From Candidatus Baltobacteraceae bacterium (GTDB lineage Bacteria > Vulcanimicrobiota > Vulcanimicrobiia > Vulcanimicrobiales > Vulcanimicrobiaceae), in NCBI GenBank assembly GCA_035502855.1, contig DATJTX010000039.1:62001-126000 (forward strand): DNA of 64,000 bases, in the 5' to 3' direction. The first letter of the stretch is position 1; the number at the start of each line of letters is the position of its first letter. This document shows positions 1-6,721 of this stretch, in pieces. A program made the position numbers and the translations under genes. The notes beneath the pieces are model-generated. The model was not told where the DNA came from. It searched no databases and was given only the letters and a program-made list of their open reading frames with translations.

Positions 1-2
1 CC

Positions 3-1004
3 ATGAAGGGACATTTGCAGGTCGACGAGCTCTTGATGATCATCGCGATCGCGTGCTACGTGCTGGGCGCGCTTGCACTGCTCGTCTATTTCTTTTCGCG
101 GGAGGAATGGCTGCGCAATCTCGGCGCGCCGCTGGCGATCGCCGGCTGCATCGCACAATTCGCGCAACTCGGCGTGCGTTGGGAGCTCACCGGCATCTGG
201 CCGCTGCTCAACCTCTACGGCTCGCTCTCGCTCTTTGCGGCGATGTCGGTCGCGATCTTCATCGGGTTCGCGTGGCGCTACAAGGCATGGTATGCCGGCG
301 GATTCGTTCTGGCCCTGGCCGCAATCGCACTCGCCTACGGGGTGACCTGGAACGAGGGTACGATGCCGGCGGTGCCGTCGCTGCAATCCTATTGGGCGAA
401 GATCCACGTCCCGATCGTCGTTTCGTCGTATGCCGCATTCTTGGTGGCGTTCGTCTTCTCGGTGATCTATCTGATCAAATATTACGCCGAAGATCACTTT
501 GAAGGAAAAGGAGTTCTCGCCGCAATCGGCGCCCGGCAAGCTCACCTGTCGGGAGGATACGCGGGCGCGTCGATGGCGATCGCCGACGCTGGCTCGCCGG
601 CACCGCCCCCGTATACGATCCGTCACGATACGCCGGCCATCGACGCAGCCGCCGCTGCCGGCAATGCCACCGCGGTCTGGCTGAAGTCGCTTCCTTCGCT
701 CGCCCAACTCGACGTGATCGTCTATCGCGCGGTTGCGATCGGCTTGCCGCTGATCTCGATCGGCATCATCACCGGCGCCGCCTGGGCGAAAGAAGCCTGG
801 GGCGCCTATTGGCAGTGGGATCCGAAGGAGACCGCCGCGCTCGCGACCTGGATCGTCTATCTCGCGTTCATGCATCTGCACACGCGCAACAATTGGCGCG
901 GCCTACGCACCAACTGGGTCAGCGTCGCCGGCTTCATGCTCGTGATCTTCACCTACCTCGGCGTCAACATCTGGATCAGCGGCCTGCACTCCTACAAAGT
1001 GTAG
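3..1004 (+). CDS. ccsB: cytochrome c biogenesis protein CcsB/ResC (CcsA family)
   Basis: Membrane component of the system II haem-handling machinery, which presents haem for covalent attachment to exported c-type apocytochromes. The protein is 333 residues with multiple hydrophobic segments, and the haem-handling WDPKE motif (W-Q-W-D-P-K-E) is present near residue 276. The last third (WIVYLAFMHLHTRNNWRG) is typical of the family, including the conserved periplasmic histidines. The start is taken at the first ATG, but the window begins two bases before it, so a more upstream start cannot be excluded. The context supports the role: a Rieske protein and a cytochrome b carrying a c-type haem site lie 1.7 kb downstream. 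The paired ResB-like subunit is not in the window and may lie just upstream. Confidence 0.9.
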   Translation: MKGHLQVDELLMIIAIACYVLGALALLVYFFSREEWLRNLGAPLAIAGCIAQFAQLGVRWELTGIWPLLNLYGSLSLFAAMSVAIFIGFAWRYKAWYAGGFVLALAAIALAYGVTWNEGTMPAVPSLQSYWAKIHVPIVVSSYAAFLVAFVFSVIYLIKYYAEDHFEGKGVLAAIGARQAHLSGGYAGASMAIADAGSPAPPPYTIRHDTPAIDAAAAAGNATAVWLKSLPSLAQLDVIVYRAVAIGLPLISIGIITGAAWAKEAWGAYWQWDPKETAALATWIVYLAFMHLHTRNNWRGLRTNWVSVAGFMLVIFTYLGVNIWISGLHSYKV

Positions 1005-1187
1005 AAACGTGACGCCGTAAGGCCTGCGCCGTTGCTGCCAAGCGAAAACTCGAAGTTTTTGCGCCATTCGCAGGATGCGATATTCCTTTGGACGTGGCGC
1101 AAAAACTCGGTAGCAGGAGCGCCACACGAGGTGGCGCGAGGAGTGGTTTCGCGGGCAGCAGCGGCGCAGGCCGCCGGCGTCACGTTT
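1005..1187. repeat. nested inverted-repeat element between ccsB and the AhpD-like gene
   Basis: The whole intergenic space folds on itself. The outer arms (1005-1039 and 1154-1187) are inverted copies that match at about 30 of 35 positions. Inner arms AGTTTTTGCGCCA (1054-1066) and TGGCGCAAAAACT (1095-1107) are a perfect 13-bp pair, and a further hairpin GCGCCAC/GTGGCGC sits at 1119-1137. The left arm begins directly after the ccsB stop codon and the right arm carries the -35 half of the sigma promoter. It could be a small non-autonomous (MITE-like) element, a structured RNA or a strong terminator; the sequence alone does not decide. Confidence 0.6.
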
Positions 1188-1204
1188 CGTAACGGCGTGG
1201 CGTC
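1178..1204 (+). promoter_or_regulatory. ECF41-type promoter for the AhpD-like gene
   Basis: CGTCACG at 1178-1184, then exactly 16 bases, then CGTC at 1201-1204. The published ECF41 target motif, as I recall it, is TGTCACA-N16-CGTC; five of seven -35 bases and all four -10 bases match. It lies just upstream of the gene that ECF41 sigma factors normally control, and the predicted start of transcription falls a few bases before the GGAGG ribosome site at 1213-1217. Functional use is inferred. Confidence 0.7.
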
Positions 1205-1225
1205 CAGACGGTGGAGGATTTCAAA

Positions 1226-1768
1226 ATGCTTAGCTGGTTTGCCAAACGCTGGCTCGACAAGTTCGGTCGCGAATGGGGCTACGACGTTTCCTACATGCAT
1301 GACGTGCTCGACGCGGGCGGATACGAGGCGCTCAAGCCGATGATCGCGCTGCAAAAAGTCTCGGCGTATCGCGGCGGCGCTCCGCCGGACGCCCTCTTCA
1401 CGGCGGGCCTGGTCGCGGCGCGCGCAGGCGACTGCGGGCCCTGTTTACAGCTTGGCGTGACCATGGCCGAGCGCGGCGGAATGCGCGCGGAGCAGATCGC
1501 CGCCGTGCTCACGCACGATCGCGAGGCGATGACCGACGACGTTCGGATCGCGTACGATTTCGCAAACGCGGCCATCGCCCGTGACGGCTGGGACAAGCCG
1601 GCTCGCGAAGCAGCCGTCGAGCGTTTCGGCAAGCGCGCGATGATCGCGATGAGCTACGCTATCGCCGTTGCCGGATTCTACCCGGCGTTCAAATACGCGC
1701 TCGGAGCCGCGCACGCGTGCCAGCGGATACGCGTCGGCACGCGCGACGTGGTGCCCGCGGCCGTATGA
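1226..1768 (+). CDS. AhpD-like carboxymuconolactone decarboxylase-fold protein (ECF41 partner)
   Basis: A 180-residue AhpD/CMD-family protein with the redox-active C70-G-P-C73 pair in an A-R-A-G-D-C-G-P-C context. Members are alkylhydroperoxidase-like or decarboxylase-like and handle peroxide or reactive organic substrates; the exact substrate is unknown. The ATG at 1226 is chosen because GGAGG at 1213-1217 sits eight bases upstream; an in-frame GTG at 1211 would lie inside that ribosome site. Its stop codon overlaps the start of the following sigma factor (ATGA). This gene pair is the standard ECF41 arrangement, in which the sigma factor drives its own AhpD/CMD or oxidoreductase neighbour. 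Confidence 0.85.
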   Translation: MLSWFAKRWLDKFGREWGYDVSYMHDVLDAGGYEALKPMIALQKVSAYRGGAPPDALFTAGLVAARAGDCGPCLQLGVTMAERGGMRAEQIAAVLTHDREAMTDDVRIAYDFANAAIARDGWDKPAREAAVERFGKRAMIAMSYAIAVAGFYPAFKYALGAAHACQRIRVGTRDVVPAAV

Positions 1769-2670
1769 CCGACGTGCAAACGCTCGTCGAGCGCGAACGC
1801 GCGCGGCTCGTACGCCACGCGTATCATATGCTCGGCACGATGACCGACGCGGAAGACGTCGTGCAAGACGCCTTCGTGAGGTGGCATCGCGCCGACACCT
1901 CCGGCGTGCGCGATCCGCACGCTTTCCTGCGTGCGACCGTTACGCATCTCGCGCTCGATCGGCTTCGCGCGCGCAAGCGCTCGCGCGAGACCTACATCGG
2001 CCCGTGGCTGCCCGAGCCGATTCTCGTCGACGAAAGCGTCGCGCCCGAGCACGTGGTGACGGTGGCGGAGGACGTTTCGTTCGCGTTCTTGCTCGCGCTC
2101 GAACGGCTCTCTCCGCTCGAACGGGCCGCGTTTTTGTTACATGACGCGCTCGACGTGCCGTTCGCGGAGATCGCACAGACGCTGGAGCGCAGCGAGGAGA
2201 GCGTGCGCCGGCTGGCCTCGCGCGCGCGACGCGCAATTCGCGAGAACGCGCCGCGGCGCATCCCCGAAGCGGTCGACGCCGAAGCGCTCTGCGCGCGCTT
2301 CACGCAAGCCGTGCTCGCGGGCGACATCACCGAGGTGACCGCAATGCTCGCTGACGACGTCAAACTGCTCAGCGACGGCGGCGGCAAGAAGGCTGCGGCG
2401 ATCAATCCGCTCGAGGGACCGGACCACGTCGGACGCTTCCTGGTCGGGGTCGCGCGCAAAGGCGGAGCGTTGGTCACGGAAGTACGTCCAGCCGCGATCA
2501 ACGGACTCTCCGGGTTCCTCGCCATCGGAAAGGATGAGGCCGGAAACGCAGGCCTCGACAGCGCGTGGGCCGTCGAGTCGCGCGGCGAAAAGATCGCCAC
2601 GGTCTACGTTTTGCGCAATCCGGACAAGTTGGCCGCCCTTGCGGCGGCCGCCGGCCTGCGGATCAGTTGA
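1765..2670 (+). CDS. ECF41-group RNA polymerase sigma factor with SnoaL-like C-terminal domain
   Basis: An extracytoplasmic-function sigma factor of 301 residues. Sigma region 2 covers about 5-75 (AEDVVQDAFVRW) and region 4 about 105-160. It shows all three ECF41 hallmarks: WLPEP in the linker (81-85), DGGGK (204-208) and NPDKL near the C terminus (285-289). In this group the NTF2/SnoaL-like extension replaces a separate anti-sigma factor and modulates core polymerase binding. The start overlaps the AhpD-like stop by four bases, implying coupled translation. The CGTCACG-N16-CGTC promoter ahead of the two-gene unit suggests positive autoregulation, which is inferred from the group. Confidence 0.92.
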   Translation: MTDVQTLVERERARLVRHAYHMLGTMTDAEDVVQDAFVRWHRADTSGVRDPHAFLRATVTHLALDRLRARKRSRETYIGPWLPEPILVDESVAPEHVVTVAEDVSFAFLLALERLSPLERAAFLLHDALDVPFAEIAQTLERSEESVRRLASRARRAIRENAPRRIPEAVDAEALCARFTQAVLAGDITEVTAMLADDVKLLSDGGGKKAAAINPLEGPDHVGRFLVGVARKGGALVTEVRPAAINGLSGFLAIGKDEAGNAGLDSAWAVESRGEKIATVYVLRNPDKLAALAAAAGLRIS

Positions 2671-2725
2671 CTTTCTCGGTAGCACGAGTGAAGAGGGCGG
2701 CCGTACAATCCATGGGAATTGGGCT

Positions 2726-2739
2726 ACGGGCTAGCCCGT
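2726..2739. promoter_or_regulatory. 14-bp perfect palindrome in the Rieske operon leader
   Basis: ACGGGCTAGCCCGT is perfectly self-complementary and lies about 25 bases before the Rieske start, just downstream of a -10-like TACAAT at 2704-2709 that has no good -35. It could be an operator for a dimeric regulator or a small RNA hairpin. No specific regulator is recognised. Confidence 0.4.
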
Positions 2740-2764
2740 CCATCCGCTTTCCCGGAGAGTGTAC

Positions 2765-3454
2765 GTGTCGAAGAATGCGGCCGCGAGCGCACCAGGGGGT
2801 GCTCCGCGCAAGGTTTACAGCGCCTACGATGATCCCGGTACACCCGAGGAAATCAGCCGGCGGTCTTTCATGGCGAACGCCTCGCTCGTCGTCGGCGGCG
2901 TCATCGGCCTGGGTCTGGTGATCCCGATCGTGGGGTCGTTGATCCCGCAGGGCGCAAGCAGCAAGGGCACGTGGGATCCGCTCACCGCGGACGAGTTGAA
3001 ATCGCTGCAAAGCGCGACCGACGCGCCGGTCAAGCTCGAGTTCACGCTCAAATCGAAGGACTCGTATCTGCCCGAGCAAGCCTCGGGCGAGTACGTGTGG
3101 GGCATCAAAGTCCCCAGCCCCGCCAAGTTCCTCTCGGTGCGCCCCGATCTGCCGAAGAGCGGAACGCTGCCGTACTTCGACGGCAGCTACGACGTCGTCA
3201 ACATGGACTTCGTGATCTTCAGTCCGATCTGTCCGCACTTGGGCTGCCGGCCCGAATGGCACACCGACGTGAACCGCTTTCAGTGTCCGTGCCACGGCTC
3301 CCAGTTCAGCCTCGACGGCGAACACCTCGCGGGCCCGGCGCCGCGCGGCATGGATCCGCTGCCGCTGCGCGAGCAGAGCGGCATCGCCGATATCATGTGG
3401 ATCCGATACGAATCCGGCGTACCGGACCGCGTGATCATCTCGTACGCGTCGTAA
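2765..3454 (+). CDS. Rieske iron-sulfur protein of the cytochrome bc complex
   Basis: A 229-residue electron carrier of the quinol:cytochrome c oxidoreductase. A twin-arginine motif (S-R-R-S-F at 31-35) precedes the single membrane anchor (about 38-60), so Tat insertion is expected. The cluster motifs are complete: C156-P-H158-L-G-C161 and C174-P-C176-H177. By family rules C156, H158, C174 and H177 bind the [2Fe-2S] cluster and C161 pairs with C176. The GTG at 2765 is preferred over the one at 2759 because GGAG at 2754-2757 is then seven bases away. Cytochrome b follows after 18 bases. Confidence 0.93.
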   Translation: MSKNAAASAPGGAPRKVYSAYDDPGTPEEISRRSFMANASLVVGGVIGLGLVIPIVGSLIPQGASSKGTWDPLTADELKSLQSATDAPVKLEFTLKSKDSYLPEQASGEYVWGIKVPSPAKFLSVRPDLPKSGTLPYFDGSYDVVNMDFVIFSPICPHLGCRPEWHTDVNRFQCPCHGSQFSLDGEHLAGPAPRGMDPLPLREQSGIADIMWIRYESGVPDRVIISYAS

Positions 3455-3472
3455 GAAAGGATTCGCACAGCG

Positions 3473-4921
3473 ATGCTCAACTGGATCGAGTCGCGTACGG
3501 GCTTTGTCTCGATGGCGAAGGAATTTTTGACCGAAGACGTTCCGGGCGGTGCCGCTTACTGGTACGTCTTCGGCAGCGCGACGCTCTTCGCGATGATCTT
3601 GCAGATCACGACCGGAATCTTCCTCACGTTTTTCTATGCACCGTCGGCCGCAACCGCGTGGGAATCGACCCGTGCGATCTACTTGAATCCGTACACGCAC
3701 TTTTTGCTCTCGCTGCACTACTGGGGCGCCTCCGCGATGATCGCGCTGGTCTTCCTGCATCTCTTGCAAGTGCTGATCTTCGGGGCGTACAAATCGCCGC
3801 GCGAGCTGCAGTGGATCGTCGGCGTGCTGCTGCTGCTCGTTACGCTCGCCCTCGGCCTGACCGGCTACCTCTTACCATGGGACATGGACGCGTACTTCGC
3901 CTCACAGGTCTCGCTGAACATCGCCGGCTTGCCGCCGGGCGGCGCGATATTGCAGGGGATTGCGCAAGGCGGCCCGGTGATGGGCACCAACACGATCAAT
4001 CGCTTCTTCGGGCTGCACGTGTGGCTCTTGCCCGCGGCGCTGGTGCTCCTCGTCGGCGCTCACCTGACGATCTTCCGTCACAACGGACCTGCCGGACCGG
4101 TCGTCGACGATCCGCGCAAGCTGCGTCCCGGACGTTTTTGGCCGGATCAGATGTTCATGGACGGGATCGTTTCGTTCTTCGTCTTTTTGATCATCGTCTT
4201 TCTGGCGTTCGTCGCGCCGCCGTTCCTCGATCAAAAAGCCGATCCGACCAACGCGGCGTTCACGCCGTATCCGGCATGGTATTTCCTGTTCCTTTTCGGA
4301 TTGCTCAACCTCGTCCCGAAATTGCTCGGCAACGGACCGTTCCCCGAACTGCTCGCCGCAATCATCGTACCGACGATCGCCTTGATCGTGATCTTTCTTC
4401 TGCCATGGCTCGACCGAAGCACGACGCGCTCGTTCGGATCGCGCGGGTCGATCCTCTGGCCGACGACGATCATCGTCCTCATCATCGTCGGACTCTCGAT
4501 CTATGCGCAGATCGGAATCCAGGCAAAACAAGCCGCGGGACCGCCCTCGCTCAGCGAAGCGCAGATCCTCGCCGCCGCGCCGTCCGAGGCGCAAGCCGCG
4601 CCGCCGGCAACTGCGGCCGGAAACGGCGCACAAGTCTTCTCGCAGAACTGCACGTCGTGTCACGGCACGAACGGCCAGGGTCAGCCGGGCGTGGCGCCGC
4701 CGCTGGCAGGGAACCCGTTCGTAACCGGCGATCCCAAAGCCGTGATCGACGTCGTCGAGAACGGATTGCACGGCAAGACGATCATGGGGCAAACCTACGC
4801 CGCGCAGATGCCGACCTGGAAGGGGACGCTGTCGAAATCGGACATCGCGGCCGTGATCACTTACATTCGTACCTCGCTCGGCACCAACAAAGCCACGCCC
4901 GTTACCGAGTCGCAGCTATAG
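3473..4921 (+). CDS. cytochrome b with fused C-terminal cytochrome c domain
   Basis: Membrane core of the bc complex, 482 residues. The first roughly 340 residues are cytochrome b: two helices carry the paired haem-ligand histidines (HYWGAS...HLLQ and LHVW...AHLT), with 14 intervening residues in the second pair as in b6-type proteins, and a PWDMDAY segment sits near the quinol site. After a Pro/Ala-rich linker (about 360-385) a monohaem cytochrome c domain follows, with C393-T-S-C396-H397 and a later M-P-T-W segment likely to provide the methionine ligand. The fusion means no separate cytochrome c1 is needed. The Rieske gene lies upstream and the CcsB haem-ligation protein is close by. Confidence 0.93.
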   Translation: MLNWIESRTGFVSMAKEFLTEDVPGGAAYWYVFGSATLFAMILQITTGIFLTFFYAPSAATAWESTRAIYLNPYTHFLLSLHYWGASAMIALVFLHLLQVLIFGAYKSPRELQWIVGVLLLLVTLALGLTGYLLPWDMDAYFASQVSLNIAGLPPGGAILQGIAQGGPVMGTNTINRFFGLHVWLLPAALVLLVGAHLTIFRHNGPAGPVVDDPRKLRPGRFWPDQMFMDGIVSFFVFLIIVFLAFVAPPFLDQKADPTNAAFTPYPAWYFLFLFGLLNLVPKLLGNGPFPELLAAIIVPTIALIVIFLLPWLDRSTTRSFGSRGSILWPTTIIVLIIVGLSIYAQIGIQAKQAAGPPSLSEAQILAAAPSEAQAAPPATAAGNGAQVFSQNCTSCHGTNGQGQPGVAPPLAGNPFVTGDPKAVIDVVENGLHGKTIMGQTYAAQMPTWKGTLSKSDIAAVITYIRTSLGTNKATPVTESQL

Positions 4922-4922
4922 T

Positions 4923-5021
4923 TTTGTCATCGTGAGCGTAAGCGCCGCGCCGTAGTCGAACCATCGACGCAACGTTCGTCCGACTACGCTCACTGCGTTC
5001 GCTACACTGGAGGATGACAAA
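4923..5021. repeat. REP-like palindromic intergenic repeat
   Basis: The element is bounded by TTTGTCATC (4923-4931) and its complement GATGACAAA (5013-5021). An inner pair, CGTAGTCG (4951-4958) and CGACTACG (4981-4988), encloses a 22-nt loop. It fills almost exactly the space between the ends of two convergent genes, so it may also terminate transcription from both sides. The GTCATC...GAGCG...GATGAC layout resembles dispersed palindromic repeats common in high-GC bacterial genomes. Copy number in this genome cannot be seen here. Confidence 0.6.
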
Positions 5022-6713
5022 TCAGTAGTGATTGCACGGCGGGCCGTCGATGAGATAGAGCGCGCCGGTTCCGCGTGAAGTGATGAGCGCGCGACGGCGC
5101 CCATAGGTCGGATCGAACGCGGGCCGTTTGAGCGGCGCGACGAGCCAAACGCGTTTGTGCGCACAGATCACGCTGGCTGCCGGAACGCCTTCGTCGCTTT
5201 TGCGTGCGCCCGGCGGTGCGAGCGCATAGACATGGGGACGGGTGTAGAACATCAGCGCGTTTGCACCGCGAAAACTCTGAATCGCGACCGCGTCACCGGG
5301 CCGCCGCCGCGCATCGATGATCGCGGCAAGCTGCGGAACCGGCTTGAACGGCTCGGCGTGCGGAAGCGCCTCGACCGCGAGAATGTCGACCGCGATCAGC
5401 ATCGCCGCGCCAAGCACGTACGGCGCCACCTCCATCGTCGCCCGACGCGCAAGCAACACGGCGGTGACGATCGAGCCGATGCCGATCGAAGCACCCATCT
5501 GCACCAGATACGGTGCGACCGCCAGCGCCGACGTGCTCAACTTGTTGTCGCGCACGAAGAGCACGATCGCAATCGCGCAGAGCCCGATGAAAACCGGAAC
5601 GCTGGCGGCGGAGATGACGATCGAACGGCTCGACCCTTTCTTGACCGCGGCATCGAAATAGAGCGCGACAACGAGCGCCAGCGCCGGAAACTCGAGCGCG
5701 ATATAATTCGGCAGCTTCGTTCGCGCGAAGCTGAAGAAGAGCAGCGGGATGACGATCCACACGAATGCCAGCCGCCACAAGCGCGTCAGGTTCGGCGTCC
5801 TCGCGCCTGCGCGCAGGGCGCGCACACCGTACGCGATGCCGACCGGAAGAAACGCGATCCACGGAAAGAAGCCCAGAATCAGGACGGGCAGATAATACCA
5901 GAGCGGCCCGCTTTGATTTTCGATGACGCTGGTATAGCGGCCGATCGTGTAATAACCGACCAGTTCCCCGAGCGCCTGCGGACCGGCGAGCACCGCGATC
6001 GCAATGAGCCACGGGGCGACGATTGCGAGGAACACCACCGCACCGATGATCCATCCCCGCCACGAGGGCAGCCGGATCTCCTCGTGGCGCGCGTTCCAAA
6101 GCGCGTACGGGACGATGACGAGCACGGCCATCACCGGCGCCACGAGTCCCTTGGCCAAGAAGCCGAATCCGGCGGCGAGCGCGCCGTAGACGAAGTAGCG
6201 GTCCCGCCCGGATTCCAGGGCGCGAAACCACCAGAACACGCTGAGCGCAACCGCCATGTCGAGCAGGGCGTCCATGATCGCCAGCCGCCCGATGATCGCC
6301 TGCATCAAGCAGCTCGAAAGAATCGCACTGGCATAGATCCCGATGCGCGTGCCGGCCTGGCGCGCGACCGCGTACCCGGTCATCGCTCCCATCGCGATCG
6401 TCGCCAGCGCCGAGGGCAGCCGCAAAGCAAACGACGAGAGACCGAGGAGCTTGACGAAGAGCGCCCCGATCCAGAAGTAAAGCGGCGGCTGGACGAACCA
6501 CGGGTCCCCGTTCGCGTGCATGACGATCCAGTCGTGGGTCATCAAGATCTCACGCGCCACCTCGCCGTAAGCCGTCTCGCTATTGTCCCATAAGGTGCCC
6601 ACGCCGAGGCCCGGCAGTGTGATCAGCGCCGCGATAAGTGCGCCGACAAAAGCCGCACGCGCCGGTCTCTCCATATCGACGGACGGTGTTTGGCGCATCG
6701 GCGCGGAAGTCAT
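5022..6713 (-). CDS. ArnT-like GT39/GT-C membrane glycosyltransferase
   Basis: A polytopic membrane protein of about 563 residues. The first outer loop after helix 1 has the family pattern: an acidic site (T-L-W-D-N-S-E-T-A-Y), then M-H-A-N-G-D-P-W-F-V-Q-P-P-L-Y-F-W, the counterpart of the kPPL motif of ArnT and protein O-mannosyltransferases. Such enzymes use polyprenyl-phosphate sugars to glycosylate lipid A, lipids or exported proteins; the acceptor is unknown. The ATG at 6713 has GGAGG three bases upstream, and a second ATG at 6698 is possible. It diverges from the tetrapyrrole operon with only eight bases between start codons. Confidence 0.82.
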   Translation of the reverse strand: MTSAPMRQTPSVDMERPARAAFVGALIAALITLPGLGVGTLWDNSETAYGEVAREILMTHDWIVMHANGDPWFVQPPLYFWIGALFVKLLGLSSFALRLPSALATIAMGAMTGYAVARQAGTRIGIYASAILSSCLMQAIIGRLAIMDALLDMAVALSVFWWFRALESGRDRYFVYGALAAGFGFLAKGLVAPVMAVLVIVPYALWNARHEEIRLPSWRGWIIGAVVFLAIVAPWLIAIAVLAGPQALGELVGYYTIGRYTSVIENQSGPLWYYLPVLILGFFPWIAFLPVGIAYGVRALRAGARTPNLTRLWRLAFVWIVIPLLFFSFARTKLPNYIALEFPALALVVALYFDAAVKKGSSRSIVISAASVPVFIGLCAIAIVLFVRDNKLSTSALAVAPYLVQMGASIGIGSIVTAVLLARRATMEVAPYVLGAAMLIAVDILAVEALPHAEPFKPVPQLAAIIDARRRPGDAVAIQSFRGANALMFYTRPHVYALAPPGARKSDEGVPAASVICAHKRVWLVAPLKRPAFDPTYGRRRALITSRGTGALYLIDGPPCNHY

Positions 6714-6721
6714 CCGCCTCC

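Noticed and set aside
2971-4935. 654-residue open frame on the plus strand
   Set aside because: It overlaps the Rieske and cytochrome b genes in another frame, is Arg-rich and has no recognisable motif; it is a shadow of high-GC coding sequence.
5157-6593. 478-residue open frame opposite the glycosyltransferase
   Set aside because: Arg/Asp/His-rich composition typical of antisense frames; the minus-strand frame has clear GT39 features.
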